Source: Dryococelus australis (Eukaryota > Arthropoda > Insecta > Phasmatodea > Phasmatidae). From it: a DNA stretch of 64,000 nt. The notes under the pieces are model-generated. The model saw only the letters and a program-made list of their open reading frames with translations, had not been told where the DNA came from and searched no databases. The stretch spans positions 295,369,966 through 295,433,965 of the forward strand of contig CM057009.1 of the NCBI GenBank assembly GCA_029891345.1, in the 5' to 3' direction. The translations under genes were made by a program, and so were the position numbers. Positions 35,435-46,776 of this stretch are shown here, piece after piece (position 1 is the first letter of the stretch; every line of letters begins with the position of its first letter).

Positions 35435-38107
35435 CTAACGATGTGCAATTCAGTGACGTGGGGAAATGATATTTCATCGAGGCAACAACCAACACGCTGA
35501 AGTATGTACAGGACTGTGACGTCAAACCTGAACTCTGTTTATACGGCTAATTTTGCAGGTCATTTCTATCAGTTTCCGGGTATACAAAAGTAAATTGTAT
35601 TTTTGATTGACTGAACTATTACTATAGACAACCACTACTGAAATGTTTTCTGCACTTCGCCGAAAACGTAGAATATGAAACTTAATGATAACTAGTTTTT
35701 ATGTTTTCTTTCCCCCACCCCCCTCTATAATTATTTTTACTTCCTTCTAAATAATTCAATTTATGTTTTATCCACATCTCTCATAAAATAGTTTCAATTT
35801 TATCAGTAACGACCTGCGAATTCAGTGATTTTTTTTATCGTCTATGTACGTACACTGTAGAATTTCTTTACACTTTTACAAGATAAATCGTGGAAACCCT
35901 GTTGTAAAACATTGTTTTGTACGTCTACAAAAAGTTTTAACGTAAAAAATTCTATATCCTAATAAGTAGACTAACAATTCATACATTTATTAAATTACAA
36001 ATTATAAGATTGCATTTCATCTTATACTGTAAAGGAACGGAAAATAATGATTTTTAATGTTATCTTGAAGAAAATTTAATTATTAACTAAGTAATATTTG
36101 GGAAATATTCTAGTTATGTAACGTAAAAGAAACTACTGTGTGCAGCAAATCTGGACCTAAGCAACCCCTCTGGTGTAATCGTAAGTATTACATCACACGT
36201 CTACTTCGGCACGTGTTTTCTCTGGAAAGTATAATGCTCGGATACGTTACCTTGAAGTTATAACACTACCTCTTGGGAAGAATTAAGTAAGTGATTTAAA
36301 GGAATACTGAACCTCAGATATATACCATAATTCTGCAGATTACATATTTGCATCGCTGTGGTTTCATAATTATATAATATATTGATTTATGAACGTTTGT
36401 GCCTGGACGATATTTACTGGCAATATATTCTACCAAAATATTAGTACAGTCAGTTCGCTTTGTGCGGTTTTAAAATAAGTCACGAAAAATTTATTGTTGC
36501 GTCACTGCTAGCGAGCTATTTTTAAACTGTTTTGAAATCTAATGTTCAGTCTTTAGTTCAGTTAACACTATTGAGAGTAATATTTAATGATTTTATTACC
36601 TTTGGTATTTAATTAATGTGATAACTGATGCTTTCATTATCCATTTGAGTATCTGCCATGTACTTGTTTATTTAACAATATCTATTTGTCCGTTGTTCTG
36701 GTATAACTTAATGATAAATATTTTTTTTAAATTTCTGTATCGAAGAGTATATTATGTGTTATTAACGTAGTTCAGTTTATTTAATCATTATCAATATTTT
36801 ATCATTTACGTATTTTTGTCGTAATTTTGATTTCGATTCATTTTTACCTGTACTTTGAATGTTACGTTTTTAATCCCGTCTCACCTGCAGACACGTGTTT
36901 CAAGAGAGATTGTTTCTCTACTAACCGGATATGCAATGCTACGATGCAAATTCTTTCAGTCGCCGTTTGAAGCTACGCCTTCCGCTCACTTCCCTGCAGC
37001 TGCAGTTCTTGCAGATTTTCTCAGCGCATCCCTGCCGCTTGGCGAGTGATTTCACATTTTAAAATGCTGCTTTGTTCACTTGTTATGTTCCCCCACCTCT
37101 GTGCACTTCAGCACATTTAGTCTCTTCTGGACAGTCTGCGACATCTATCGGCTACATTCCAGTCATTTCGTTACTCTTTTGTTTCATGTTACTGCGTGCT
37201 TCAATGCTTTGTTTCTGGCACTTCTGATTCGGCTGGGGAGCAAGATGATACGTGTCCGCTGTGTTCCCGTTTGTGTGTTCTTTGGGACTTAATTTATGAA
37301 CAGGTAGTCTTACCATAATGTAGGCCTTTATGGCTACTAATGCCGTAGTTAGGTCGTTTATTAGGTTTAATGTAGGAATTTTGGTGATGCTGATTTCATG
37401 ACTTTATCCGTTTGTCTTGTTCCCTCGTTGACGAACAAAGTTTCAAATTACTATTCCCTCCCCCCTTTTTTTAAACTGCTTAGTAATTTAACTGATAGTT
37501 TTGGCACTCTCTGTTGTAGAGAGGGGTCGAGCAATTCAAGCAATCCTGGTTACTGAAAGTTCTCCTAAGTTTTGTGTTTGCGGCGATGTCCTGCCTTAAC
37601 CTCACAACTACTAGTCACGACTGAATGCCATAGCTGTTCGCCTTTCTGTCTGTCTTCAGAGCTAGTCCTTGGTTGTAGGGTCTTTGGCTTTTATTATGTT
37701 GTTAATTAGTTTGAGCCACTGGTTCATTTGTGTTATTTATGGCTTTTGTCTGATTTCTGTGTGCCAAGGACTCGTGCATTTGGTTGATATGATAATTAAT
37801 ATTTATGTCTTTTCGTCGTACATGGGTACAGTTTAGTTACAAAAATGTATAGGCAAGGGAAATACAGATAATCACACGATCGTGACTTTTAAATGTTTTC
37901 ATTTGGTTTCTTTCATTGTCATGCTGGATCTTTAAAATAATTTTTTTATCCTTTTACATATTATTATTATTTTCACTTAATACAGCGTGTGTATCGCTTG
38001 TAGTTGTTCTGTTTTCGTATTGTCATATTTATGCTGTACTGGTTGTTTCTATGTCGCTCGCTGTCTAATTGGATGGTTGTCTCTAGTTCCATATTAGTAC
38101 TCATTTA
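35435..38107. other. Long gene-free stretch
   Basis: AT-rich, with a more T-rich and slightly GC-richer part at 36850-37750 where short frames occur without coding character. No repeat with clear ends was recognised. Confidence 0.4.
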
Positions 38108-38275
38108 GCCGACCTCCCGTGGCACAGTCGGTTGGTGCGCCGCTGGTCTGTGTTGCGGTAGGTCCGGGGTTCGAACACCAGGCATCGCACGGGCATTAGT
38201 TTAAGTTATGTCATAAGTTACTTTGTAAGCCGTCCGCTGATAAGCCTCTTCAGGTGTATCACCGGGGGACGTTAA
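38108..38275 (+). mobile_element. tRNA-derived SINE, second family
   Basis: 'cctcccgtggcacagtcggt' holds an A-box and 'ggtccggggttcgaacacc' a near-perfect B-box about 40 bases later. The tail region reads 'gcctcttcaggtgtatcacc'. Only one copy in the window; the target duplication is unclear. Confidence 0.75.
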
Positions 38276-38590
38276 TAAGCAATTTACAATACAAAAGTCA
38301 TTTACATTTTCACGTTTTTATTACATTTGTGTTTCTTATCCATATATTGTGTTCTTCGATTTTTTCTTGTTATATTTTCGCAATTATTGTGGATAATGGA
38401 GATCCCATCAAAATTCGAACCCAGTTACACACCATTTCCATTAAACTTCAGAAACAACGTTGTGGTATTGGTCTCCGCAAATGAGAATCATCTTACACCG
38501 ATACTGAACACATGCAGTTCGCGGCCAGGCACCTAATGTAACTTGAGCAGTGGTTCAAACCAGACAATTGTGAAAGAGGATAACAACTAA

Positions 38591-39181
38591 CGTGTTGTGA
38601 AATATAATATTTTCACAAATGTCCAGAGTCCATACTCACAGGAGATAGGTAGGATCTATAGGGATTTTGCTGAGGAGTTCGGAGATTATTTTATTGGTTC
38701 GCAGAGTGAAGGAAAGATTATTCGGTTACAAGCAAGATTTCCATGTCCGAGATATTTGCTGCTGGTAGCGGAAGGATCAATGAATCTTCAATTACTTGGA
38801 GCAACGGCAAAGTTGTCCTGTGGGTGCAATGAAGCATCTTGTCATTGCGACGTACAGTATTCTGCAGCTGTCGCCAGATTTGCAGCCTTCAAGGAATGGA
38901 ACATCGCTGTAAATCACGCCTTTCAGCGATTTAAGTATTTTAAATTCCCTGCGATCACTGATACATTATTATTCGCATATATTGTAGATAACTTGTGCTC
39001 TAATCATCTGGTATGCTTGATTAGTATGACCACTTATTTCTTTTGGGAAGGCGATAAGATACAAGCAGATGTTCATTTTTTTTTAACTTTTACTTTCTTA
39101 GTTATCTGTGGAATAATGTTTTATTTATTGTTGGTCTGCTGTTACTTCGTAATTGATGCTATTGTGAAACGTATTCCTTAA
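38591..39181 (+). CDS. Unrecognised long open frame, candidate exon with C-terminal membrane segment
   Basis: Open for 196 codons to the TAA at 39179-39181, the longest non-repetitive frame in the window. It starts without ATG; the first internal Met is about 75 codons in. An acceptor-like 'cacaaatgtccag' at about 38628 suggests an exon beginning with the residues SPYSQEIGRIYRDFAEEFG. The middle has a Cys-rich patch (LSCGCNEASCHCDVQY). The last ~40 residues are strongly hydrophobic (LTFTFLVICGIMFYLLLVCC) followed by a short basic tail, so a membrane anchor is possible, unless the exon really ends at the donor-like CATCTG|GTATGC near 39010. No family recognised. Confidence 0.4.
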   Translation, partial: RVVKYNIFTNVQSPYSQEIGRIYRDFAEEFGDYFIGSQSEGKIIRLQARFPCPRYLLLVAEGSMNLQLLGATAKLSCGCNEASCHCDVQYSAAVARFAAFKEWNIAVNHAFQRFKYFKFPAITDTLLFAYIVDNLCSNHLVCLISMTTYFFWEGDKIQADVHFFLTFTFLVICGIMFYLLLVCCYFVIDAIVKRIP

Positions 39182-39326
39182 CAGTTGCAACTGACTGGTA
39201 AAATTTTTAATTTTCAATTTGTTTCATTTAAATTTTAAATAAACGATGTATCTGATGGATTAAATTAGACGGTTTAGGATTTACTTACTTGGTTATTTTT
39301 TTTATTTTATGGCAGTGCTGTAGACT

Positions 39327-39509
39327 ATGATTGATGCTCAGGGACTATCAGACGCCAAGCATTTATTCGAATACATGAGAGACTTCAAACAGCTGTACAT
39401 GCAAGTCAGTTTTGCAATAGGATATGATCTTATCAGCTTGAAGAACTCCAACAGAATAACAAGTCTTCAAGGAAAAGGGACGGAATACCGTGCTACCTGG
39501 TTTGGGTGA
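39327..39509 (+). CDS. Short unrecognised open frame
   Basis: A true ATG opens 60 codons with mixed composition (MIDAQGLSDAKHLFEYMRDF). It lies 145 bp downstream of the long frame and directly before a SINE. It might be a further exon or chance. Confidence 0.2.
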   Translation: MIDAQGLSDAKHLFEYMRDFKQLYMQVSFAIGYDLISLKNSNRITSLQGKGTEYRATWFG

Positions 39510-39522
39510 AACTGGGTACTTA

Positions 39523-39785
39523 ATGGAGCCGCGGTGGTGTAGTGGTAAGAGTAGTCGTCTTCCACCAAGAGGAACCGGTTTCTATTCCCGACGGGTATCT
39601 CCTGGAATTTCCCACGTGGGAATCGTGCAGGAAGATGTCTTTGGTTGGTGTTTTTTCTCGGAGAAATCCCGTTTCCCCCGCCCCTTCAGTTCTGCGGTGT
39701 TCCATAATCACCTCGCTTCACCTTCATCGGCTCTCAAGACCTCGATGTTAAGAGTCGGCCAAATCTATCCACTCAATCACTGACT
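39523..39785 (+). mobile_element. tRNA-derived SINE family A, copy 3 (plus strand)
   Basis: Head 'gccgcggtggtgtagtggta', decayed B-box near 'ggaaccggtttctattccc', then 'gggaatcgtgcaggaagatg' and 'catcggctctcaagacctcg'. Same family as the minus-strand copies nearby. Confidence 0.85.
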
Positions 39786-40202
39786 GCTCAGTGGGGCGGA
39801 ATACAATGGATAAGCAGCACAGACTACATTATACACAATACTGGGGAGTCTAGACTACATGGTAGATAGTTCAAGAAGTATTTCTGCCTTACTGGCAGAT
39901 ATAAATCCTTAGTTCCACTAAAATTGTAAAGTGATTTTCAATTACCTTGATATACACCAAAACGAGGTAAAGTCAGCTTGCGGATTCAATAGCGTTTATC
40001 CCTTTGAGGAGTATGCAAATTTATATGGGCATTTCTTTGTTCTTGAAGACTAAAGTCATATGTTTATAGTTTTAATGTTTCACTGGACTATATAGGAATC
40101 TAAGAAAAAAATATTTAACTAATCGACATTTGTGTTCGTAAGAACAAAACTGTTCTTTTGAATAATTTCTCGAACAAACACGATGGACGGGAGAACTATA
40201 AC

Positions 40203-40441
40203 TAGAGACCTGAAGAATTCGCGAATTCATTTTGAGACAGCTAGAATTCAAAACACGTGCGTTTATACAACTTAAGATATTGGTCCACGCAGTGTTTGAC
40301 AGCTCCTGGAGAAAGGTGTCCAATTGTCGCCTTTCACTGTGACAGCACACAACCAATGTGCAGTTTATTTCGGCATGTTTGCACATAAGAATGGAGAGTC
40401 TAGCCTGCAGGCCACTGAACTCGCCAATTTTCATTTCTTTA
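40203..40441 (+). mobile_element. hAT-type MITE family 1 copy
   Basis: Starts TAGAGACCTGAAGAATTCGCG; end decayed to 'atttctttaa'. Flanking octamers ACTATAAC and ACTATAAA, seven of eight identical. A 120-codon minus frame over this region is only a by-product of the repeat. Confidence 0.88.
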
Positions 40442-40894
40442 ACTATAAAATCTGTCTCGACACATTATTTGGTACACAGTCAACACGCAACTTTATTGAT
40501 CGATCGCCAGTTAATAATAAACCTTGCAGAGCACAGCCAGGACCAATAGGGTGATGGTAAGTGGAAATAAAGACACCAACACAACTGATACTGCTGTAGT
40601 GGAGAATATACGTAACTCAATACAACCTTGTATTCAGTGCCAGGAAAACAGTGCGATCCACAAAAAGTTATTACTACAGACTGGAGAATTTCGCAAATTT
40701 ACTTTAGGACAAGATAGACTTCAAACACAACAAAATTTCTGTTAGTTTTGCAATTTAATCACCGTTTATTAGACACTCCCCATGTTAACTCGAGCCAATA
40801 ACAGACCCGCAAGGAAACAAGCACCAATTACCGTGCCACCTGGTCTAAGGTAAAACTATATATGTTTTCATTCGTGTTTGTTACTCGCTACGGA

Positions 40895-40960
40895 GTCGTC
40901 CATGGTATGCCAAAGAACCGTGGGCCAGTCGTAAGAGGTACACACGAATCTTCATGAACA
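40895..40960 (+). repeat. Dispersed repeat fragment shared with 44290-44400
   Basis: 'ggagtcgtccatggtatgcc' and 'cagtcgtaagaggtacacac' reappear, as complements and a little diverged, at about 44320-44385. The parent element is not identified. Confidence 0.5.
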
Positions 40961-41009
40961 GAAATGTAATGTTCGAAAATACATAGGATAGTGGAGTATA
41001 GTGTGCATG

Positions 41010-41303
41010 TTTTTTAAAAACGAAATTCGCGTGAAGATTTCCCGGCTAGTATTATTCCATAACACGTTAGGTCATGTCCTCTTTCGTGAATGAATGGATC
41101 TAACAGCTATTCTTCTCAAGTACCCAGCGGCGAATCACAGACTTTCAGCACAGGAGTAACATAATCCTAATTGGCTCTTTCAAATGCCACAATGTCTTCC
41201 ACAACACAAGGGGCCAATAATGAAAGTAAAACTGCAGGAGTGCAAGTAAGATATTAAAATATAGCGTGCGTGGAACCCTTTACAGGAAAATCAGATATCC
41301 CTG
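41010..41303 (+). mobile_element. hAT-type MITE family 2 copy, decayed ends
   Basis: 'gaaattcgcgtgaagatttc' near the left and 'ggaaaatcagatatccc' at the right match the family termini. Internal 'attggctc' and 'ggggccaataatgaaag' are in the expected places. Left boundary uncertain. Confidence 0.6.
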
Positions 41304-41412
41304 AGCATAACTTTTCTTGTGTTCTTGTTAGATTGTTGCAACAAGAGGCAAGTGCTGCACGAGATTCAAGTAGTTTTTGTGGATAAATTCAGGCTACTGT
41401 GAGTGAGTCCCT

Positions 41413-41681
41413 GGTGAGTGAGTGAGTGATGAGATTTGGGCGGCTCTCACATCGATGTCTTGAGAGCCGATGGGCGATGAGGGTGAAGCGAGGTGAGTCT
41501 GGAGCAGCGCTGGAATGAAGGGGTGGGGGAAACGGAAGATTCCTGACAAAATCTGCTTACCAGCGATATCGTCCGGCATGATTCTCACAAGCGAATATCC
41601 GCGAGCTACCCCGCCGGGAATCGAACCCAGTTCATCTAGGTGGGAGGCGAGTAGTCTAACTACTACACCACCGCGGCGCCC
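41413..41681 (-). mobile_element. tRNA-derived SINE family A, copy 4
   Basis: Minus-strand head 'cgcggtggtgtagtagttag' and B-box region 'gaactgggttcgattcccgg'. Flanked by TGAGTCCCT (41404-41412) and TGAGTCCTT (41682-41690), eight of nine identical. Confidence 0.9.
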
Positions 41682-41756
41682 TGAGTCCTTGATGGGCAGT
41701 GTGAAGAAGCCTAGGTTATATAAAGCACGACTTAATATCTCGTCAGAAACATAATC

Positions 41757-42057
41757 ATAGAGAATATAAGTATACAGAGGTGAAATAGCCGCTTATACGT
41801 GAACTCGAGCCGCCTACGCCTGCAAAATGGCGTCACCGAACATGTTAGAACGCCGTTCGTAAATGTCAGCCAACATTTATAACCTACTCACTAGTTGGCA
41901 GCAAAACAAGTAGGCAATGTTTTGCTGCCTACAGTAATCAATCGGACACAAGTCCCGTTTCCACCAGCACCTCGCGTATCCAGTCAACGAACGGGTACTC
42001 CTACATCAAAGGTACCGCCACACAATTTCTTCTCTGTGTACTTATCTACTCTGTAGA
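41757..42057 (+). mobile_element. MITE family C copy
   Basis: Left end decayed ('tagagaatataagtataca'), right end CTACTCTGTAG. Family words 'gaggtgaaatagccgctta', 'aatggcgtcac' and 'ctcgcgtatccagtcaacga' are in order. It includes a private internal inverted pair, 'ggcagcaaaacaagtaggca' and 'tgttttgctgcctac'. Confidence 0.75.
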
Positions 42058-42299
42058 ACCAAAGATTTTTATTTACTTGTAGGTTTTTTGAGGTCGTTTC
42101 TACATCTCTGGTTTGAGGATGCCAATCACTGCTCATGAGTGAGGTGGAAGTGCTGAGTCACCATTAGTACAGCACTGACAAAGGAACTGCTGGAATGCAA
42201 CACGTGGAACAGCAAAGCTGGACGTGTGAACGCGGTGTGTACTGAGCAAAGGCGGCAAGTGTCCACAGACGTCATCCAGGCTGTAATTAGCGCGAATGC

Positions 42300-42572
42300 G
42301 GTCGGCGGTGTGATCGTCCCCTCTGCTGAAAAATTGAAAGCTGTGGCTCCCCCGCCCGCTGGGGGGAGGGGCGGGCCGCCTCCCCTCCCGCCCTATTGTT
42401 TCCCCGCCAATAAAAACGCTCCCCCCTGCCTTCCCCTCATAACGTCACATATCAATCGATAAGGTGGTTTGGCGCGCGGAGGGTATGTCAGTGCTGCCGC
42501 CGTCGACAGCAGAGCCGCACGGCCGCGCCTCCTCTGCACGACTGCCGCCACACCGGCCTCCACTCCAGCGAG
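42300..42572 (+). promoter_or_regulatory. CpG-rich promoter-like block with a candidate first exon
   Basis: The strongest GC- and CpG-rich interval of the window. It has a GC box (GGGGCGGG, about 42369), 'ccgccaataaaaacg' (CCAAT and A/T element, about 42405) and 'caatcgataagg' (DRE-like, about 42453). It ends in a canonical splice donor, GCGAG|GTGAGT, with GT at 42573. A non-coding or short first exon of a host gene transcribed to the right would fit; no downstream exon is recognised. Confidence 0.45.
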
Positions 42573-42769
42573 GTGAGTCTAGCTGCCTCTGCCCCTGTGG
42601 CTGTAGACAGCCGCGTGTCGCATCGCTGTGTGCTAGGTTGCTGCGCGCTGCTGCCAGGGGCAGCCTCACGTGTGTCACCCGCGCGTAACATGCATGCTTC
42701 CTCACGTCAACATGAGCCAGTCGCTTTACGAGTAGCAGTACACTCACAGTTTACTCACACTTTATGAAT

Positions 42770-43165
42770 AAAACCTTTTAGAAATCACCCTATGAATTAC
42801 ATGTGTAATTGTACCCTACCAACGCCGTGTAATGCAAGCGTTTAATACTTGTGTTATCATAAAAGTACCTAATTTTTCGATAAATTGAACTTTTACTTAT
42901 ATTCCATCAATACATCATATTATTTATTTAATAATTAAAATGAATAAAAACAGCTAGAAATTAGACGTGTTGATAGTGCCCAGTAAGAAATAGTTGTTAT
43001 GCAGAATTTTTATTTCACTGAGTGCGCACTAATGCGGTGTGCTGTCCCTTTGGTGCAAATTTCCGCACTTAGTTAAGCTATGCTATCATGAGGCGGAGTA
43101 ATGTAATGGAAGTAGAACTATAACAGGTCTTAAGAAAAGTATGAGGCAACAGTGAATGGATTACC
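42770..43165 (+). mobile_element. MITE family D copy
   Basis: Left part 'ttagaaatcaccctatgaat' and 'gcgtttaatacttgtgttat'; right part 'gagtgcgcactaatgcggtg', 'tatgctatcatgaggcgga' and 'caacagtgaatggattac'. The left terminus is decayed. Confidence 0.7.
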
Positions 43166-43903
43166 GCAGTCCTGTCGTTTGAAGAGGCGGCCACAGGAAC
43201 TAGCTCATTACATTGCATATGGTCGCGCACATGTTTACGCCGGCTTTTCTGAAATTTTCACAGTGTTCTTTTCAGTGACTGGGTTAAGAATGGACGTAAG
43301 TCATCCCAGAGATTATTTGACACAGAAAATCCACAATATTACGCAAACAAATGAGAAACACTGAAAATAAATCATGAATAGTCATTGTTAACACACGTGT
43401 AAATACTGTATACGTCTGTTTTCTTTGGCGTGTCTTCCGGAGTTATATGTACGTTCTCCGTGTTCGTTCATTGTCATTATTTATGTCGTTCTGTGTGCTT
43501 TAAATTTAAATTATTTACTAAATTCCTTTTGCGGTTTGATATTTCAATTATTGATTCTATTATCGCCGTATCTATTGATAACAGCTACTATTTGCCTGTT
43601 TTCTGGTGTATTATTTGGATATTGTCTGTGAATACAATTGTAAATTTCCGTTTTTAACCATTTTTCAATTAAGTTCACAGCACAGCCAGATGGAAACACG
43701 TGTACTTATCGTTAAATCCGTGGAGACATGTGGGCACACAACGTTCTAGAAGAAAATATTAAAACAGTAATTCAAAAACGTTCGTTTATAATTGGAGTAT
43801 AGCAATCTCGGCGACTTACGTCACGAAGTAAATACCAGTAAATACGTGGGTCCTCCTGTTTCCGCAGGCTTCCAAACCAGTACGCGGTAGTAAATCGTGA
43901 GTA

Positions 43904-44138
43904 TAAGCAGTTCACGGTAAAGTGGGTACTTTTGAGGCCGTATTTAAGTTTTCCTTTCAGTCAATTTTTATTCTTTCGCTGCCTTTTAAACAAATTTTGC
44001 AATGTAAGAAATAAACACAGTGTTTACATTCCCCAATACTCGAATGTTGAGGTATACTGCTAGAATAAAATAAATTATTTGACTCTTATTCCAAATGAAA
44101 TTACTTTCAAAAGTGCTCACTTTGCCGTGAATAGCGTA
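43904..44138 (+). mobile_element. TA-type MITE, short variant
   Basis: TAAGCAGTTCACGGTAAAGTG at the left and the complement 'actttgccgtgaatagcgta' at the right, with TA on both sides (43902-43903, 44139-44140). 235 bp, non-coding. Confidence 0.82.
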
Positions 44139-44159
44139 TATCCGGGTAAAGGTGGCGAA

Positions 44160-44430
44160 AGGGGGGGGGGGGGGGTGGGGTTCTGGACTCGCAGCGTGAC
44201 GCCCCAGCAAGTTGTAGTTGGTCGGTGAGTCACCACGGCCATGTCCGCGGTCACGTACGGCTGCACGTACGTGAATGTAACAAAATGTTTCTGTGGCTTG
44301 CTTCTAGACTTCAAGCGCGTATGCCCGCGTGTTCCTCCTACGACTGTACTACGGTGTTTTGGCACACCGTGGACGACTCCATGGCCTGTAATAAACAGGG
44401 GGGGGGGGGAATACCGTGACCGTATCACAT
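44160..44430. repeat. G-runs flanking a GC-rich dispersed repeat
   Basis: Two long G-runs (about 44160-44175 and 44398-44409) bracket a GC-rich segment that includes the complement of the 40895-40960 repeat. Three overlapping open frames result from composition. No gene is supported. Confidence 0.45.
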
Positions 44431-44439
44431 GCTGCCAAG

Positions 44440-46062
44440 TCGAGTGAAAACAAGAAGTTATCGATATAACTAATGGGCCTACTTTCCTTTACATGGGTGC
44501 AATTTATTAAATTGGTTAAATGGTTCCCGAGATATAATGGAAAAGTAAATTATTTCAATTTGTATCATTTTCCAAAATTGAGGATTTAAAAATTATTGGT
44601 TTCTTAATTAAATTATTAAATAAAGCACTTTCAGCGTACCAATGTTGGTTTAAATCTTACAAAATGACTGATACGACGATCACCCTTCAATTTCAATGCT
44701 TATCACTATAAACGTACCGCATTGGGTTGAAATAGGTTGAATAATTCCCGAGATAAAACTTAGTGCCCTAAATATGTAAAATATTTATACTATTAAATCC
44801 GATAACATATTAAAATACAAAATACTGTATGAAGACCTAGTATGGCGAAATTCGGTTGCCTAGTTTAAAAGTAATTAAGGGGGGCATACATTCCAGACAG
44901 ACATTCGGGTGATTGCATAAGCCTATATTTCCTTCCGAAAGTATGTTATAAACGAGGTCTCGTTTGGTGGCAGCAGCCAATGATTAAATAGGTGTGGCAA
45001 GAATACGTAAAGAACTGAGAAGTGTAGGCTGCTGCCAAAGGAGTACGTGAAATTTACGTACAGCTAATCGTGTTCTAACACCTTCATCTCTATTTATCGT
45101 CTACATAAGAGTGGGACAACGAGCGCGTAAAACGACATATTCAAACTTTTCGGCCACGTGTTAACACTACGTAAGACTGGCTCGAGGCAACTTGAGCTTT
45201 AGAGAAAAATTGTTCGTTTCTTTTCTTCCCCAAAAACTTATTCTTTCACAGCAGTATGTAAACACAAACTCAGGCATCGAACTAACGGTTGATACCTATG
45301 CGTTTATCAAGCGATATTGTGAATTAAAAAAACAATATTAAACCTTTTTATAAGTTGATTGGACATATTAGTGAAAAATACAAGAACTGGGCCTCATATA
45401 CAAGATACGAAATAATTAGTAGTAAACTACAGAATTAGCTCCGTTATTTGAAGAGGGGCTACACTTCAAACAAATGCGTGACTGTCTTGTTTTCGTCATT
45501 GGAGTATGTATACGGATCGTTTGACATGCCTCGAACGGCTTTGAACAAACAAGGAACCAGTAGCGAAATGCCGACACAATCTCTTCCAACAATGTCAGAA
45601 TGGAAACTGTATTCTCGCTGTTGCAGAATTCACGAACAATGGCACATAGACGACTATACAAAAGAAAGAGAAGTGTAGTGTGCTGTCAGACATTAACGTG
45701 CAATTGGCAGAGCCCTGGAAATTTGACATAAACGATTTCTCTCAATTTCATTTTTATTGATAACTACGTGAAAAACGCAGCATAAAAACAACCATTTGAG
45801 TACTGTTTTTTCGCATAACTACATCATATTATTACTCTAACGTGTAGTAAAGATAACAAAAAAAATATTATAGTGGTAACAAATATAAGCATTAAACATT
45901 TAAATAGACGTTACGAGACCGAATTAGTTATACTTAGTTTGCTTACATTATTACAGCAATTATAGAACCAACTGTTCGGGCTAGGCGCACGCAGTTAACT
46001 GGGGAGATGTGTATATTTTCAAATATTGATGTTTATAGCACTTAATTAGGCGTGAACGAGCC
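44440..46062. other. Gene-free stretch
   Basis: AT-rich, no repeats with visible ends. Overlapping frames on both strands at 45416-45678 lack coding character. Confidence 0.4.
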
Positions 46063-46098
46063 GTAGGGTCGATGGCGGCTAGTGACAGTCGACCCTAC
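46063..46098. other. Inverted repeat / hairpin
   Basis: GTAGGGTCGA and TCGACCCTAC, ten perfect pairs around a 16-base loop; one mismatch then further pairs. It could be a structured RNA element or a chance palindrome. Confidence 0.5.
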
Positions 46099-46299
46099 AG
46101 CTTTGCTACGATCGCACCCACACTCGTGGTGTTGAACCCAGTATGTACGCTCTGTGCGATGTGATCTCCGTTTGTCCACGGTTTATAACTTCACCGTACT
46201 AACTGCTGGTTTGAGGAAACACGCGCTTAAATGTCTCGTGGGAAGCCTGAATTGTATTTCAACGTCCAAAAACACTTAAAATATCACCACTGACATTTA

Positions 46300-46776
46300 T
46301 AGAGAACTGAAGAATTCGCAGATTAATTTTGGGACAAGCTAGAATTCAAAACACGTGCGATTATATAACTTTAGTCATTGGTCCACGCGGTGTTTGACAC
46401 CTCCTGGAGAACTGTGACCAATTGTCGCCACCCCCTGTGACAGTAGACAACCAATGTGTAGAGAACTGAAGAATTCGCAAGTTCAATTACCTGTACGCTG
46501 GACTCTACAGTCTTATACACAAATATGCCGATATCAACTGCACATTGCTTGTCTGCTGTCACAGTGGAAGGTGACAATTGGACACCGTTCTCCAGGCGAT
46601 CTCTAACACCGTGTGGACCAATGGCTAAAGTTATATAAATGCACGTGTTTTGAATTCTAGCTTGTCCCAGAATAATTCCGCGAATTCTTCAGGTCTCTAC
46701 GTGCAGTTGATATCGGCAGATTTGTACATAAGACCATCGTGTAGATCATTCAACTCGCCAATTTTTTAGGCCTCTA
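46300..46776 (+). mobile_element. hAT-type MITE family 1 copy, split by a second copy
   Basis: Starts TAGAGAACTGAAGAATTCGC and runs to 'gacaaccaatgtg' (46458). It resumes at 46700 with 'cgtgcagttgatatcggcag' and ends at 'ttttaggcctcta' (46776). The gap is filled by an inverted copy of the same family. Confidence 0.88.
46459..46699 (-). mobile_element. hAT-type MITE family 1 copy nested in its own family
   Basis: A 241-bp minus-oriented copy with ends TAGAGAACTG and CAGGTCTCTA. The left flank is CCAATGTG; the right flank CGTG followed by cagttg looks like the same octamer shortened by four bases. Confidence 0.88.

Noticed and set aside
40072-40434. 120-codon minus-strand frame
   Set aside because: More than half is the complement of a hAT-type MITE, and similar frames occur in other copies (46371, 61994, 63648).
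42445-42747. Overlapping 60-100-codon frames on both strands in the CpG-rich block
   Set aside because: High GC removes stops in all frames; none has domain features, and a splice donor cuts through the plus-strand ones.
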